Below the pieces are notes generated by a model. The model was not told the DNA's origin, did no database searches, and saw only the letters and a list, made by a program, of their open reading frames with translations. Position numbers and translations under genes: made by a program. DNA of 64,000 bases from Hirudinaria manillensis. Lineage: Eukaryota; Annelida; Clitellata; Hirudinida; Hirudinidae. Shown here one piece after another: positions 1-12,106 of this stretch (its first letter is position 1; each line of letters starts with the position of its first letter). The stretch is from contig CM067526.1 of assembly GCA_034509925.1 (NCBI GenBank), positions 5,785,001 through 5,849,000 on the forward strand, read 5' to 3'.

Positions 1-42
1 TGGATGGATGGATTGATGGATGGATGGATTGATGGATGGATT
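1..42. repeat. GGAT tetranucleotide tract (cut by window start)
   Basis: TGGA/TGGAT units run from the first base, with occasional ATTG variants. The tract probably continues upstream of the window. Confidence 0.85.
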
Positions 43-966
43 GGAACTGAAGAGGGGCATAGGGCGTGAAAAAAAGGTTCACGTGTTTGATAGGAGGGAT
101 GGATTGAAAGAAGAAGAGGCAACGGATTGAAAGAAGGAAGCAATGGATTGCAATGTTCGGAGGCTCCACCCACTGACATCCACTCACGGCTACCCTTGCT
201 TTTTCCAACATCTCTCCACCTTATTCTCTTAGTATCCTTCCTATGGTACTTCCTTCTTTGTATTCCTTTTTTTTCTTCCAATCCATCCATCCATCGCATT
301 CCATGGGACCTGTTTCCGCTCGGTTGGTTTTCCCATTCCACTCGTTCCTTTCGAGGACCCCTGAGACTTCAGGGTGGTCTTCCACTCACTTCCTTTCCAC
401 CCACCCACCCAACGTACTTGTTCCAGATTGCTTCCTCTGGCCATGCCACGCCAGTTTTTTCCCAGATGAATAATTGACATCTACAACAACAAAAACAACA
501 GCAACAAAAACAGCAACAAAAACAACAACAACATCAACAACAATGTAGAATATAAAAAACCGATTGGTCAATTAATTATTACTATTTACTAACGATTAAT
601 CATTAATAACACCCAAGTTTTAATGATCGTGTGAATTATTTTTTATTATTATCGGCGAATATTATTCTAATTTTAACTAAAAATGATCGAAAATGCAAGA
701 AACGTCTCTGAAATGCTTGTGAATTGCATGGAAGCACCTTTTCCTTTCATTCCAGTGATCGAAAGAACGTCGAGAGGATGAAAAAGAGGAGGCGCAAACG
801 GAACGTACGTGACTCCGAGTTCTTGTGCACGTGTGAAGAACCGGGAGAAGATAATTTACCCTCGGCCGTCATTTGCCGTTCGTCCTCAAGATTCCTTTTC
901 TCTTTTGGGTTGTTAAGCTGCACATGTATGCCATGCCGTAGGAAAATGTGTGCGGGTTACGAGCCC
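43..966. other. Non-coding, mostly unique sequence
   Basis: No supported gene. Positions 481-544 are a CAA-rich degenerate triplet tract. The short reading frames at 127-477 are low-complexity Ser/Pro/His and lack splice or domain support. Confidence 0.5.
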
Positions 967-1060
967 GTGGATGGATGGATGGATGGATGGTGAGTGGATG
1001 AATGAGTAGGAGATGGAAGGATGGATGGTGAGTGGATGAGTGAGCAAGGAGAAGTGGATG
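967..1060. repeat. GGAT tetranucleotide array, degenerate at its right end
   Basis: A pure ATGG run at about 967-990 is followed by GAGTGGATGA-type variants to about 1060. Confidence 0.85.
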
Positions 1061-1520
1061 GAAAGAGAATCGCAACACAGGACTGTTTCAATACTGTCCT
1101 TACAAACTGGTGGTTTCAACGTAGAAATGTACGGAGTTGCCTCATTGACTGAGTCGAATTGAGCCAACTGCATTGAACGAATACTGTTAACTATGATTTT
1201 TTCTGGTGTATAGTTGTTTGACTTTGTTTAATTAATAACGTTTACATATTTATTTCCAAATATAATAATAATATGACGTCATTTACGGAATCAGAATTAA
1301 GAAGTTAAATTTACTGTTATTGAACAATTACCAAGTACTGGTTTTGGACAATCTCTTGAAAAGTACTGGTACTTGGATAAGGAATTCTGGCCACAAGTCT
1401 GATATATTTTATGATGAAGCAGACGACGAAGGTGATGGTGATGGTGATGGTGATGATACCAAGTGTGTTCTCTTCTGACGACCCGTTTAAAAGGATCTCC
1501 AAACTCTTCCATTCTTGTAA
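1061..1520. other. Spacer with a perfect CRE octamer
   Basis: No gene. TGACGTCA lies at 1274-1281. A GGTGAT hexamer run lies at about 1428-1458. Confidence 0.5.
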
Positions 1521-1894
1521 ACTCACTCACTCACTCACTCACTCACTCACTCACTCACTCACTCACTCACTCACTCACTCACTCACTCACTCACTCACTC
1601 ACTCACTCACTCACTCACTCACTCACTCACTCACTCACTCACTCACTCACTCACTCACTCACTCACTCACTCACTCACTCACTCACTCACTCACTCACTC
1701 ACTCACTCACTCACTCACTCACTCACTCACTCACTCACTCACTCACTCACTCACTCACTCACTCACTCACTCACTCACTCACTCACTCACTCACTCACTC
1801 ACTCACTCACTCACTCACTCACTCACTCACTCACTCACTCACTCACTCACTCACTCACTCACTCACTCACTCACTCACTCACTCACTCACTCAC
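1521..1894. repeat. ACTC tetranucleotide array, about 94 units
   Basis: An uninterrupted ACTC run of about 374 bp. It translates to His-Ser-Leu-Thr in any forward frame, which gives spurious long ORFs on the plus strand. Confidence 0.98.
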
Positions 1895-2151
1895 ACACTC
1901 ATCACAAAGAAAGATAAGGATGTAATATTTTAACAATAAGTAAACATATTGTTGTATCAGTATAAGTATAATAAGCGTTCAAATACTCATTCTCACCATT
2001 CCGACGATCTTTCCATGCGGTTTCGCAACATCACAACATCACAACATCACAACATCACAACTCGCTGAACCGTCAATATCTGAACGGTCCTTATTCCCTT
2101 GGCGAATTTCTCCAGTGTCCATCACACGTTTCTTATCCTCTCTGTGAGTGG
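1895..2151. other. Unique spacer between two ACTC arrays, with an 8-bp tandem repeat
   Basis: Mostly unique. At about 2026-2061 an AACATCAC unit is repeated four times and more. Confidence 0.7.
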
Positions 2152-2950
2152 ACTCACTCACTCACTCACTCACTCACTCACTCACTCACTCACTCACTCA
2201 CTCACTCACTCACTCACTCACTCACTCACTCACTCACTCACTCACTCACTCACTCACTCACTCACTCACTCACTCACTCACTCACTCACTCACTCACTCA
2301 CTCACTCACTCACTCACTCACTCACTCACTCACTCACTCACTCACTCACTCACTCACTCACTCACTCACTCACTCACTCACTCACTCACTCACTCACTCA
2401 CTCACTCACTCACTCACTCACTCACTCACTCACTCACTCACTCACTCACTCACTCACTCACTCACTCACTCACTCACTCACTCACTCACTCACTCACTCA
2501 CTCACTCACTCACTCACTCACTCACTCACTCACGCACTCACTCACTCACTCACTCGCTCACTCACTCACATCACTCACTCACTCACTCACTCACTCACTC
2601 ACTCACTCACTCACTCACTCACTCACTCACTCACTCACTCACTCACTCACTCACTCACTCACTCACTCACTCACTCACTCACTCACTCACTCACTCACTC
2701 ACTCACTCACTCACTCACTCACTCACTCACTCACTCACTCACTCACTCACTCACTCACTCACTCACTCACTCACTCACTCACTCACTCACTCACTCACTC
2801 ACTCACTCACTCACTCACTCACTCACTCCACTCACTCACTCACTCACTCACTCACTCACTCACTCACTCACTCACTCACTCACTCACTCACTCACTCACT
2901 CACTCACTCACTCACTCACTCACTCACTCACTCACTCACTCACTCACTCA
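2152..2950. repeat. ACTC tetranucleotide array, about 200 units
   Basis: Nearly 800 bp of ACTC. It is broken by G variants near 2534 and 2556, an extra dinucleotide near 2569 and an extra C near 2828. The long intact blocks between these rare variants suggest recent expansion or strong homogenisation. Confidence 0.98.
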
Positions 2951-3280
2951 CCCACCATGGAAATTGTGGGCGAAATTATGGCTTGGCGGACGATGTTCAA
3001 GGTGGAAAGATAATGAAGAAACAAGGAGTGCATGGATGGTCGTTGGTGAATTGGGTGCATTCTGATTACCAACAGAAGCTCTTGGAAGATACTGGTCTTG
3101 GTGATGATAATGATGGTGGTAAAGACTGCGATGGCGTTGATGGTGATTATTATAATAATTGCTAGTAATCTTCTTTAATTATGACTAAATTATTGTTATT
3201 AAACTTACAGTTGTTTCGCCAAAGGGTTCTCTAAAAATACAATTCATGGATTGTATTTCGAATTACTTGATTCGCTCAAT
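2951..3280. other. Unique spacer
   Basis: I see no gene or structured element here apart from GATGGT/GATAAT triplet traces at 3098-3160. Confidence 0.5.
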
Positions 3281-3382
3281 GAATGAATGAAAGAATGAAT
3301 CAATGAATCAATCAATGAATCAATCAATGAATCAATCAATGAATCAATCAATCAATCAATCAATCAAACAATCAATCAATCA
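3281..3382. repeat. AATG/AATC array with 12-bp higher-order unit
   Basis: AATG units grade into alternating AATGAATCAATC blocks and then pure AATC, so the array has a compound tetranucleotide structure. Confidence 0.85.
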
Positions 3383-3786
3383 CACTGAAATGATTATTGG
3401 AATGAATACTTTCAATGAAATAATATTGGTGATAAAGTTTGTTGTGACGATGATTAAGGAGGCGGTCGTGATAATGGCCGTGATAAGGATGGGGATGGCG
3501 GTGGTGCACAAGACAAACAAAGGAGTCTCTGCGATGTCACGCAATCATGACTATCGACCGAGCGACGAGGCGTATAAGCGGTTTAGGATCGGCGGAGACT
3601 GATGTGGGACGATCTGAATGAATGAATGAAGGAAGGAGCAAAGGAGTGAGCTGGAAAGGATGAAGGAGTGTGTAGGAATGAATGAGCACCAAGATGGCGA
3701 ATGGTGGGCTGGCCTATCAAGGGAAGTCCAAGACTAAGGAAGAAGGCGTGGTCACGAAAGCAGATGGATGAACTTTCACTGAGTTC
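3383..3786. other. Unique spacer
   Basis: No supported gene. Degenerate AATG words lie around 3618-3690. Confidence 0.45.
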
Positions 3787-3883
3787 ATGGGTGGGTGGAT
3801 GGGTGGGTGGGTGGATGGGTGGATGGGTGGGTGGATGGGTGGGTGGGTGGATGGGTGGGTGGGTGGATGGGTGGGTGGATAAG
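3787..3883. repeat. GGGT/GGAT compound tetranucleotide array
   Basis: GGGT and GGAT units alternate in short blocks. The run is G-rich on the plus strand, with many spaced GGG triplets. Confidence 0.85.
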
Positions 3884-4880
3884 AGGATAAATGGATGGAC
3901 TGACGGATGGACAGATTGAAAAAATGGCGCACGACGGAAGGAGCGAGAGAAAAGGGGAACGCGAAAGACTGAATGAATCGAAGGAGGAATGGAAGAAAGA
4001 TTGATCGCTCGACCAAGGAAAGACTGAGCGAACCGGGTGAATGAATGAAAGGCCCGATGAGGTGGGGAGTGAATGAATAAATAATTAAGAAGAGGACGCA
4101 ACGGATGGACGGACGAGTGGACCTACCCTCGAAGGGGTAACGTTGATGGTTTAAGGGTTGCTTGGGTGCCAATGTCCAGCTAAGGAGGCAGTATCTCCCT
4201 GCGGAGTAATGAATGCGTAAATTAAATTAGGAGCCTCCAACCCGGTGTTCGTCTGTCCTTCCGTCTCGTCGGGTTCCAACTCTTTCGTCGTTCGTTCCCT
4301 CAGTCAGTCATTAATTCGTCTTCGGCTCGTTCGTTCAATCATTATATCATTCATTCATTCATCCATCCATCCATCCTGCACCCGTTCTCTCTATCATTCA
4401 TTAATTCGTTTATTCTTCCACTACTCGTTCTTTCTTTCTTTCGTTCATTCGTTCATTCATTCGTTCATTCATTCATTCATTGTCCCTTCGAGGTAAACTG
4501 CTCGAGCCAGTAAGGTTTCTTCTGTCTAGTCTCTCCGTCTCTTCTTTCTCCTTTTTGCGTTTGTCTGTCAATCTCTGATATTTTTAATTCTTTGGGAAAG
4601 TACGCCTAATAGTAACGACTACATTTCACGCTAATATCTACAAAAGCGATGAGCGAAAAATATTTTGGCCAAAAATTAAAAAAATATATATATATAAATA
4701 TAAAATAATTCAAGAAATTTGGACTAATTTCATGACTTCCTGCAATTTTCCAACTTTACAAATCTTTTCCAAGGTTTCATGTTTTCGACAAAAAATTTCG
4801 TCACTCCATCAAAAATCAGTGTTCACTTCCACAATAGTTTTCTCGTAATCGTTTTCTCGTCTTCCTCCTTGTTATCACTA
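3884..4880. other. Spacer with degenerate CATT/CATC and ATTCGTTC tracts
   Basis: No supported gene. Simple tracts lie at about 4341-4376 (CATT then CATC) and 4431-4483 (CATT/CGTT). From about 4560 the sequence becomes AT-rich, with a short TA run at 4682-4700. Confidence 0.5.
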
Positions 4881-5060
4881 CAAACATCTTCATCATCATC
4901 ATCATCGTCTTCATCATCTTCATCGTCATCATCATCTTCAGCGTCATCATCATCGTCTTCATCATCCTCATCGTCTTCATCATCCTCATCGTCTTCATCA
5001 TCTTCATCGTCATCATCATCTTCAGCGTCATCATCATCGTCTTCATCATCTTCATCGTCA
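4881..5060. repeat. CAT/CTT triplet array with an 84-bp higher-order repeat
   Basis: Pyrimidine-rich CATCAT/CTTCAT triplets. A block containing the marker word CTTCAGCGT occurs near 4936 and again 84 bp downstream, so a segment of the array was duplicated. It translates to poly-Ser on plus and poly-Asp on minus; neither is a gene. Confidence 0.85.
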
Positions 5061-5310
5061 CGGATGTTGTCATCAGCAGCTCCGAGACTACTATCAGGTC
5101 GGCTATTTGGTTCGTCGTAAAATTGGTTCTCCATTACCATTAGAGTCGCCATGCTGAACCAATTATCTCCGACCAATATCGTCGTCATCATCGTCATCAT
5201 AATCGTCGCCTGCCGTCGCCATCATCATCGTCGTCGTCATCGTCGTTGACATCATCATCATCAACGTCGTCGTCACTCACATCATAATTATCAGCATCAT
5301 CATCATCATC
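5061..5310. repeat. Degenerate CGT/CAT triplet tract
   Basis: A short unique stretch (5061-5170) is followed by CGTCAT and CATCAT runs from about 5175 to 5312. Confidence 0.7.
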
Positions 5311-5909
5311 ATCTATTTCGATAATCGTAATCGGAGAACCACTTGTCTGGTGAAATATTATTTCTAATGACCTCTCATGACCCCTCATGGCCTTTTTCTA
5401 AATATTCCTTAAAATAAAATTGCAATTAACTCATTTATTTGAGTAATTAACTCAAATTTGGCAACAAATGAATTAAATAAATACCATAATCAATACTATA
5501 ATTCGATAAAATCGACAAAATACATTTCCAAATGAAATGAATTATTAACAATCACTGGTCATCTTTATGACAGCCTGTGATGTTTTATGTAGGATAAGAA
5601 AAAATCTCAATTGATGAGTCAGCGTCAATGCGTTGCTTAGCAACGGGATCGTGAGGTGATCCTGGAGAGGCATTGAAAGTCACGCCATGTCCTCGTTGCC
5701 AGGAGGTGGAAGTAACGGAGTGAAAAGTAACGATACTTTTAGCAGTTACTTCGGAACTTGTTACTTCTGCTCGACTTTGCAACATGGTTTTCCAACGTTC
5801 AAACGATGAATTCCACTGAAATTTCATCTTAAATCAAGAAAATCGAGTTGAAAAATGTCATTCTCGTCGAATTTTTTCCATGAAATAACAATATAATATT
5901 AACTAATGA
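5311..5909. other. Unique spacer with an X-box palindrome
   Basis: No gene is supported. GTTGCTTAGCAAC at 5632-5644 matches the RFX X-box palindrome. GTTACTTC/GAAGTAAC words occur in both orientations at 5708-5768. Confidence 0.5.
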
Positions 5910-6190
5910 TAATAACAATAATAATAATAATAATAATAATAATAGTTATAATAATAATAATAATAATAGTTATAATAATAATAATAATAACTAATGATAA
6001 TAATAATAATAATAACTAATGATAATAATAATAATAATAATAATAATAATAGCATTAATAATCAATATCATTATATATGATTTATTATTATTATTATTAT
6101 TCTATTATATTATAATTAAATTCGTAAAGATTTTCACCATCATTTCATTATTATTATTAATATTATTGTTATTATTATTATATTTTGTGC
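5910..6190. repeat. AAT/ATT trinucleotide arrays
   Basis: AAT runs with occasional AGTTAT and ACTAATGAT interruptions to about 6055, then ATT runs to about 6182. Confidence 0.85.
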
Positions 6191-6462
6191 CCAGCTATTA
6201 TTTAGGCTGATCTCGCGCCTTTGGCATTAGGTTTCTTATTGTAAACAAGCACGTGGTGAGATGGTGAGGAGAGGTGAGAGTCGAACCGTAACAAAGAAGA
6301 TTTCAGGGTATCAGTTGGTTACGTACGTGGTACAAATTCAACGAAGATAGACTGAAGGAAACGTGGATGAAAGTAAAATGGTATCGGCCATTGGATGGAG
6401 AACCGATGGACAGATGGATGGTCGGGTGGATGAATAGATGATTTGGATGGACGGACGTACGG
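6191..6462. other. Unique spacer
   Basis: No gene or structured element seen other than scattered GGAT words at the right end. Confidence 0.45.
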
Positions 6463-6502
6463 ACGGATGGATGGATGGATGGATGGATGGATGGATGGAT
6501 GG

Positions 6503-6538
<36 letters not shown>

Positions 6539-6660
6539 ATGGATGGATGGATGGATGGATGGATGGATGGATGGATGGATGGATGGATGGATGGATGGAT
6601 GGATGGATGGATGGACGGATGGATGGATGGTCGAATGGACGGATGGATGGACGGATGGAT
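6463..6660. repeat. GGAT tetranucleotide array
   Basis: A mostly pure GGAT run with GGAC variants at both ends, about 45-50 units. It yields overlapping Met-Asp-Gly-Trp frames that are not genes. Confidence 0.95.
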
Positions 6661-7555
6661 ATTTTGTGAGAGAAAGAGGTAAATGATTAAACTGTCGATG
6701 GATTAAAGAAGAAATGAATGAAGTGGTGGAGGAATGAACGATCCAATGGATCGAAGGCTTATTGCGTTCTCACCGGGAAGATGGATTGGAATGATGGATG
6801 GAATGATGGATGGAAAGATGGATGAATGGCTGTAGGCAGCGAAGACTGATGGGTGGACGGATGGATGGACAGATGGCTGGATATAAGGATGGGCAGACGG
6901 GCTGGTGAAAGACTATCGCGTGGTCTTCGTGGAGAAAAAAAGGAGTAGGTACGGAAGTTGAGGCTGAATTGTCTGATCGTGTGATTTTGTGATGGTGTGT
7001 GTGTGTGTGATGCTGTTGTTGGTGTGCGTGCGTGTGTGTGTGTGTGTATGTCTGTGTATGTGACGTTGTCTTTAATGATAACCGTTGTATCCTTTAGTCT
7101 TGTTGAATTTATTTTATCATTTACAAGTTATTTTCAAAATATTAAATTAAAAATAAGAATTGTTTGTTTTTCCGATGGAAAAAAGTGTATTGTTGACGTT
7201 TCTGATTGTCAACAGAGAACAGAGAAATCAGGTCGTTGACCTCAAATTCATCCAGAAACTGACACATCGTCAAAGTATTTTAGCAAATAATCGTTACAAT
7301 TATGAATCAATTTTGAGCTTCAATAGCCATTAATGTAATTTAATTTGAATTTAAAAAAAAAAAATTCAAATTAAATAATTATTTTTTGCTTTTATAAAAG
7401 TTGTTGTTGCAAAAGTTCAAATGTAAAAACAAAATGATTTCTGTAATTCTACTAGTAGCATCAGATTTTTACTTTGAAACCCAGTTTCTCGTGGGTGGTC
7501 TCTAGCTTAGGACCACCCAAGGTGACCTCTGTTATCAATGCTAGTCGATACCGTA
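6661..7555. other. Spacer with a GT dinucleotide tract
   Basis: No supported gene. Degenerate GGAT words continue to about 6900. GT-rich runs lie at about 6995-7062. An AT-rich unique stretch follows. Confidence 0.5.
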
Positions 7556-7660
7556 GTCGTTGTCGTCATCGTCAACGTCATCGTCGTTTCGTGGTCATCG
7601 TCATCGTCATCATCGTTATCATCATCGTCATCGTTATCGTCATCACCGTCATAACCAGCG
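7556..7660. repeat. CGTCAT triplet tract
   Basis: Degenerate CGT/CAT triplets, pyrimidine-rich on the plus strand. Confidence 0.75.
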
Positions 7661-8309
7661 AGTGTTTGATTACAATCTATAGTGATTAAAATATAAATAA
7701 ATTAAAATTTCTTTATGAATATGCAAAAAATATGTTTTCATTTATTTCATTAAAAGTTTAAATTATTCAAAATCATAGTTTTTGAGAAATTCGTGACTGT
7801 CCAGGAATTCACTGAATTTCATGAATATTTACAAATATATTGTAAAATGAACGAAACTCTGAATGATATTTCAACCTTCAACTTCCACTTTTAATGATAT
7901 TAGTATTATTATTATTAGTAGTAGTAGTACTTTATAATAATAATAATAACAATAATAATAACAACAACAATAATAATAATAATAATAATATATTATATAC
8001 TAATTATTATTCCATTGGCTTCCCAGGTTCAGTTCACCTTCGTTGCACCTTCACCTCACCATCAATTCACCTCCAATTCACCTCAAATTCACCATCAATT
8101 CAGCTTAAATTCGCCTGGAATTAATTGTGAATTGAAGTTGAATTGAACGTAATACCTTTCTTTATGATGGTTTGAAGCATTCGGAAAGGAATTAATTGAG
8201 CCTCCCCGACACCACCTGGTTCAAAATGCAATCCAGGTAGACATAATTACTCGTCCTATTTCTAAGGAACCCTCGCAATTCTTGCCACTAATTCTGATGA
8301 CTAATTAAA
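7661..8309. other. AT-rich spacer with AAT tract and a degenerate AATTCACC repeat
   Basis: AAT/AAC triplets lie at about 7934-7992. At about 8038-8125 a degenerate unit around AATTCACCT recurs six to seven times. No gene. Confidence 0.55.
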
Positions 8310-8526
8310 CGATTAATTAATTAATTAATTAATATAATTATTATTTTATTATTATTATTATTATCTTTATTATTATTATTATTATTATAAATTATTATTT
8401 ATTAATTACGTAATTAAATAATTAAGTGATTGACACAAATGTTCATTTAATTCAACAACCTTCTTCCTTATTCGACAATTAACTTCTATCACGTGACTTA
8501 AATTAGCTAACGACAAATTTATTGTC

Positions 8527-8596
<70 letters not shown>

Positions 8597-8598
8597 TA

Positions 8599-8642
<44 letters not shown>

Positions 8643-8950
8643 TATTGTTATTGTTATTATTATTATTATTATTGTTATTATTATTATTTTAAATACTATT
8701 AGAATACAAAATTAATGATGATGGCGACTACGTGATGTTGATGACGATGTTGTAAGGGATCATGATGATGATCCTGGAGCAGAGACGAAAGAGATGAACC
8801 TTCTCTTTTTGCCACGAGAGACAAATTGACGTGCCGTGGTCATGATGATGATGATGACTATGATGACGTCAGTGTCTGTAATGATAACGATGATGATGTT
8901 AATTATTATTATTATTATTATTTATTATTATTATTATTATTAAAATTGTT
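8310..8950. repeat. ATT trinucleotide arrays with TGATGA islands
   Basis: Long ATT runs lie at about 8340-8400, 8526-8690 and 8898-8940. Between them is a TGATGA-rich spacer that contains a perfect CRE octamer at 8864-8871. Confidence 0.85.
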
Positions 8951-9480
8951 CTGGTATTAATTACCAAGAAAGATATCTGACATGGATAAATAGTTAAACA
9001 TAAATAAGGTTACCCAGATTATTATTCATTTCTTTGTATGAAATAAAAAACATCTACACCACTCACAAGTCATCCATTTCTCCACCAACAGTTTCGACCA
9101 AACCACGCACCAAACCTTATACCATACCTAAACAGGGTACCATAAACCACATCACTTACCCTATCCTGTACGACATACCAAGCCTCACATCGTACACCAC
9201 ACCACACACTAAAGCATAAACCACGCGAAGCTCACGTCACACCAATTCCCATTCTATCACCATCATCGTCGTCCTCGTCATCATCACTGTCGCCGTCATC
9301 GTCATCATCATCGCCAGACACGCAGGGAGTGCATATTGATCATCAGCGGCCGCAAATCAACCGTCCCGACGTCTACACTAAGAGACCAGTCGGCTGAGGT
9401 GAGTCGTTTTATAGACGGCCAAAAGGGTGGGTAGGTCAGGGTAGAAGGGGAGGAACTTGGGTGGCGTTAGGCGATGATGC

Positions 9481-9514
<34 letters not shown>

Positions 9515-9940
9515 AAGGACGGCGACGATATGATTGCGGTGGCGATAATGATGATGTGTTGTTGAAAAGTTTGGATCATAATTCAACCAATAGGATCAAG
9601 AACACGTATCATACATCAGCAGCAAATTAATATTTAGTGCCATCCACCCATCCTTCCATCAATCAATGTCTTTTCCATGCTTTCCAAGTCGCCTAATCGA
9701 GGTCCTCATCGCCGCCGTCGTCGTCGTCGTCATCATCATCATCATCATCATCATCATCGCAGAGGATAGCGGGTTGCATTAGCTAACCAGAGGCGATAGT
9801 GGAGGTGTGTCTGGAAGTTGGCATTTAATACAGGTGTGCGGACACCTGGGCTCCAAAGACAAATGGCTTTTTAAAACCATTGTGGTGTTGAGAAGAGCTG
9901 CCTTGTGTATAATTTTAATAACCACCCACGTAGTTAGTCA
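8951..9940. other. Spacer with triplet tracts
   Basis: TGA triplets lie at 9478-9513 and CGT/CAT triplets at about 9714-9765. Positions 9040-9230 are ACC/CAT-rich. No gene is supported. Confidence 0.5.
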
Positions 9941-9944
9941 TTCA

Positions 9945-9945
9945 C

Positions 9946-10005
<60 letters not shown>

Positions 10006-10052
10006 CCATCCATCCATCCATCCATCCATCCATCCGTCCTTTCATTTATCCA
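9945..10052. repeat. CATC tetranucleotide array
   Basis: CATC units with periodic CGTC variants; the complement of the GGAT motif seen earlier. Confidence 0.92.
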
Positions 10053-10250
10053 TCCGTCTGCCTAAGTTCTGCTTCTTCTTTTCTCCTCTTCGTTATTTTT
10101 TTGACTTGAAAATCTTTTTCACCGCTTCGTGTCTCAGCTCCACTTCACTTGACGTTGTAACTTTCCGTGTGACGTAACTGCCACGTCATAATCACGTGAT
10201 TCGTCTTTTCGAACTTTTCGGAAGCGAGGATTTTTTTTAAACTCCGCCGC

Positions 10251-10251
<1 letters not shown>
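10053..10251. other. Unique spacer
   Basis: Unique sequence with the palindrome AATCACGTGATT at 10191-10202. No gene. Confidence 0.45.
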
Positions 10252-10313
<62 letters not shown>

Positions 10314-10339
10314 CCCACCCACCCATCCATCCATCCGTC
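10252..10339. repeat. CATC/CACC tetranucleotide array
   Basis: CATC runs with CGTC and CACC variants. Confidence 0.9.
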
Positions 10340-10709
10340 TTATCTACCTCCTTGCCATCGAGGCATTCATTCGTTCCGCTGACCATCTGTTCTTCATTGA
10401 AATGACCCTCCTTCGGTTCCTGATGACGATCAAATCTAAGAAATTTGTCGATTCAAAATTTGAGTTGATGATGAAAGTTCTCTGAAAATTAATTTCGACA
10501 AATAAGCAGACGACTTTCGATCGGATTGTTGAATGTTAAATTGAGTTCGACGTTATTAACATAAACATATATCCCACATATAACTTTAAAGTTGACGAAA
10601 TTAGGAAAGTATTGAAACCAAAGATGATTGGGATTCCCCCACACACGAGGATCGCTTTAGAAAGGTGGCAGCATGGTAGTTGTTGTGAATCCTTCTAAAA
10701 ATTGTTCCT
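10340..10709. other. Unique AT-rich spacer
   Basis: I see nothing codable or structured here. Confidence 0.4.
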
Positions 10710-10820
10710 CCGCGCTTGACGTCATAAGTCACGTGAAGGAAAATGGCGGCAGCGGGAGCGGTCCGGAATATTATGACGTAGTAATGACGTCATAAAGGAC
10801 TAACATGGCGACCGTGTGAA
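10710..10820. promoter_or_regulatory. Promoter-like island: two CREs, E-box, YY1-like motifs
   Basis: Within about 110 bp: perfect CRE octamers at 10717-10724 and 10785-10792, GTCACGTGA at about 10728-10736, a YY1-type AAATGGCGGC at about 10740-10750, a half CRE (TGACGTA) between them, and AACATGGCGAC just downstream. The island is GC-richer than its flanks. Such clusters are typical of animal housekeeping promoters. No first exon or reading frame can be assigned on either side. Confidence 0.45.
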
Positions 10821-10861
10821 CGGAATGACAATGCTTCGATAAGCCCTTCTTCCGGCTCCGT

Positions 10862-10992
10862 GTCTAACCATCCACCACCAACCACCAATCACCAACCATC
10901 AATCACCAACCATCAATCACCAACCATCAATCACCAACCATCAGTCACCAACCACCAACCACCAATCTTCAATCACCAACCATCAACCATCC
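10862..10992. repeat. 14-bp minisatellite (CACCAACCATCAAT)
   Basis: About eight or nine imperfect copies of CACCAACCATCAAT, with CACCAAC and AGT variants. Confidence 0.88.
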
Positions 10993-11288
10993 TCTACTGA
11001 CTAGTGTGGACACTCAGAGATCCTTCTGCCTTGTTTTTCTTGACCACCTTCGACCAAGGCTATCCGAATGCTATGCTTGAATCTTTATACGATGAAATGG
11101 TATCATAATATAATATAATATTTCAAATACATTAAATTAACTAAATGCATTTTTTGTGGTTTAAAACAAATAATTATCAAAAAATGATGTGGCGTCAATC
11201 AATTCAACCATTCAGAGGGGTATTCTTTAGCCCTACCCACTGATTCACTCATCCATTCACCCAATCACCAAGGTGTGCCCATCGTGGC
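10993..11288. other. Unique spacer
   Basis: Unique, partly AT-rich. No gene seen. Confidence 0.4.
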
Positions 11289-11392
11289 CACCACACCACA
11301 CCTCACCACACCACACCACACCACACCACACCACACCAAACCACACCACACCTCACCACACCACACCACACCACACCACACCACACCACATC
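11289..11392. repeat. CCACA pentanucleotide array
   Basis: About 20 CCACA units with a few CCTCA and CAAAC variants. Confidence 0.92.
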
Positions 11393-11939
11393 ACGCATTT
11401 CCTGTGTTTCTTCCGACACAGCAAGATTTTCCGTCGCGACGTTTCAAACCGCAAGACGATGATGATGACGACGACGACGATGGCGATGACGATGATGAAG
11501 AATTGTGGTAATTATCGTTCAGTAAGGTTCTATGTCGTTGAAGGAATGCAAGGTTGAAGTACATGAGAGAAATTATTCAAATTCTGGACGAAGTTAAATT
11601 ATAAATGAAATATAATTGTTTCTAATGTTCATTACAATTGTGTTGTTGTTTGTCGTTGTTGTTGATGATGATGATGATGGTGATGGTGGTGATGATGATG
11701 ATGATGACTGTAATTGTTGTTGTGATAACGGTCAAATGACGCCACGATGACGGAACAGCTTGCAATCACACGAACTGAACTAAGAGATGGATGAATGGAT
11801 GGATGAATGAATGAATGAATGGATGGACGGACGGATGGATGGATAGATAGAAAGACTAAAATTATCTCATCAACCCTGATGTAACTCTTCTAATAATCAT
11901 CAACGCCATCATATCATTAGTGCTAGCGTCATCACTTTC
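11393..11939. other. Spacer with TGATGA, TTG and GGAT/AATG tracts
   Basis: Triplet tracts lie at about 11456-11505 and 11640-11710, and degenerate GGAT/AATG at about 11785-11850. No gene is supported. Confidence 0.5.
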
Positions 11940-12106
11940 AACACCGTCATCGTCCTCGTCCCAGTCATCGTCATCGTCTTCGTCATCATCATCGTCATCA
12001 TCATCGTCATCATCATCGTCCTCGTCTTCGTCATCGTCTTCGTCATCATCACCGTCCTCGTCTTCGTCCTCGTCTTCGTCATCATCATCGTCATCGGCAT
12101 CCGACG
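11940..12106. repeat. CGT/CAT/CCT triplet array
   Basis: Pyrimidine-rich triplets. They read as poly-Ser on plus and as Asp/Glu- or Met/Thr-rich frames on minus; none is a gene. Confidence 0.85.

Noticed and set aside
1411-3065. Long His-Ser-Leu-Thr reading frames of 150-300 codons
   Set aside because: They are pure translations of the ACTC arrays. The unit length of 4 makes all three forward frames open with the same peptide; there is no promoter, splice or domain support.
4779-5200. Poly-Ser (plus) and poly-Asp (minus) proteins
   Set aside because: Triplet microsatellite read on both strands; no flanking coding sequence.
6438-6686. Overlapping Met-Asp-Gly-Trp frames
   Set aside because: Translations of the GGAT array in all frames.
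1-7000. Telomeric repeat at the left end
   Set aside because: No TTAGGG or similar telomere unit; GGAT and GGGT tracts are ordinary microsatellites.
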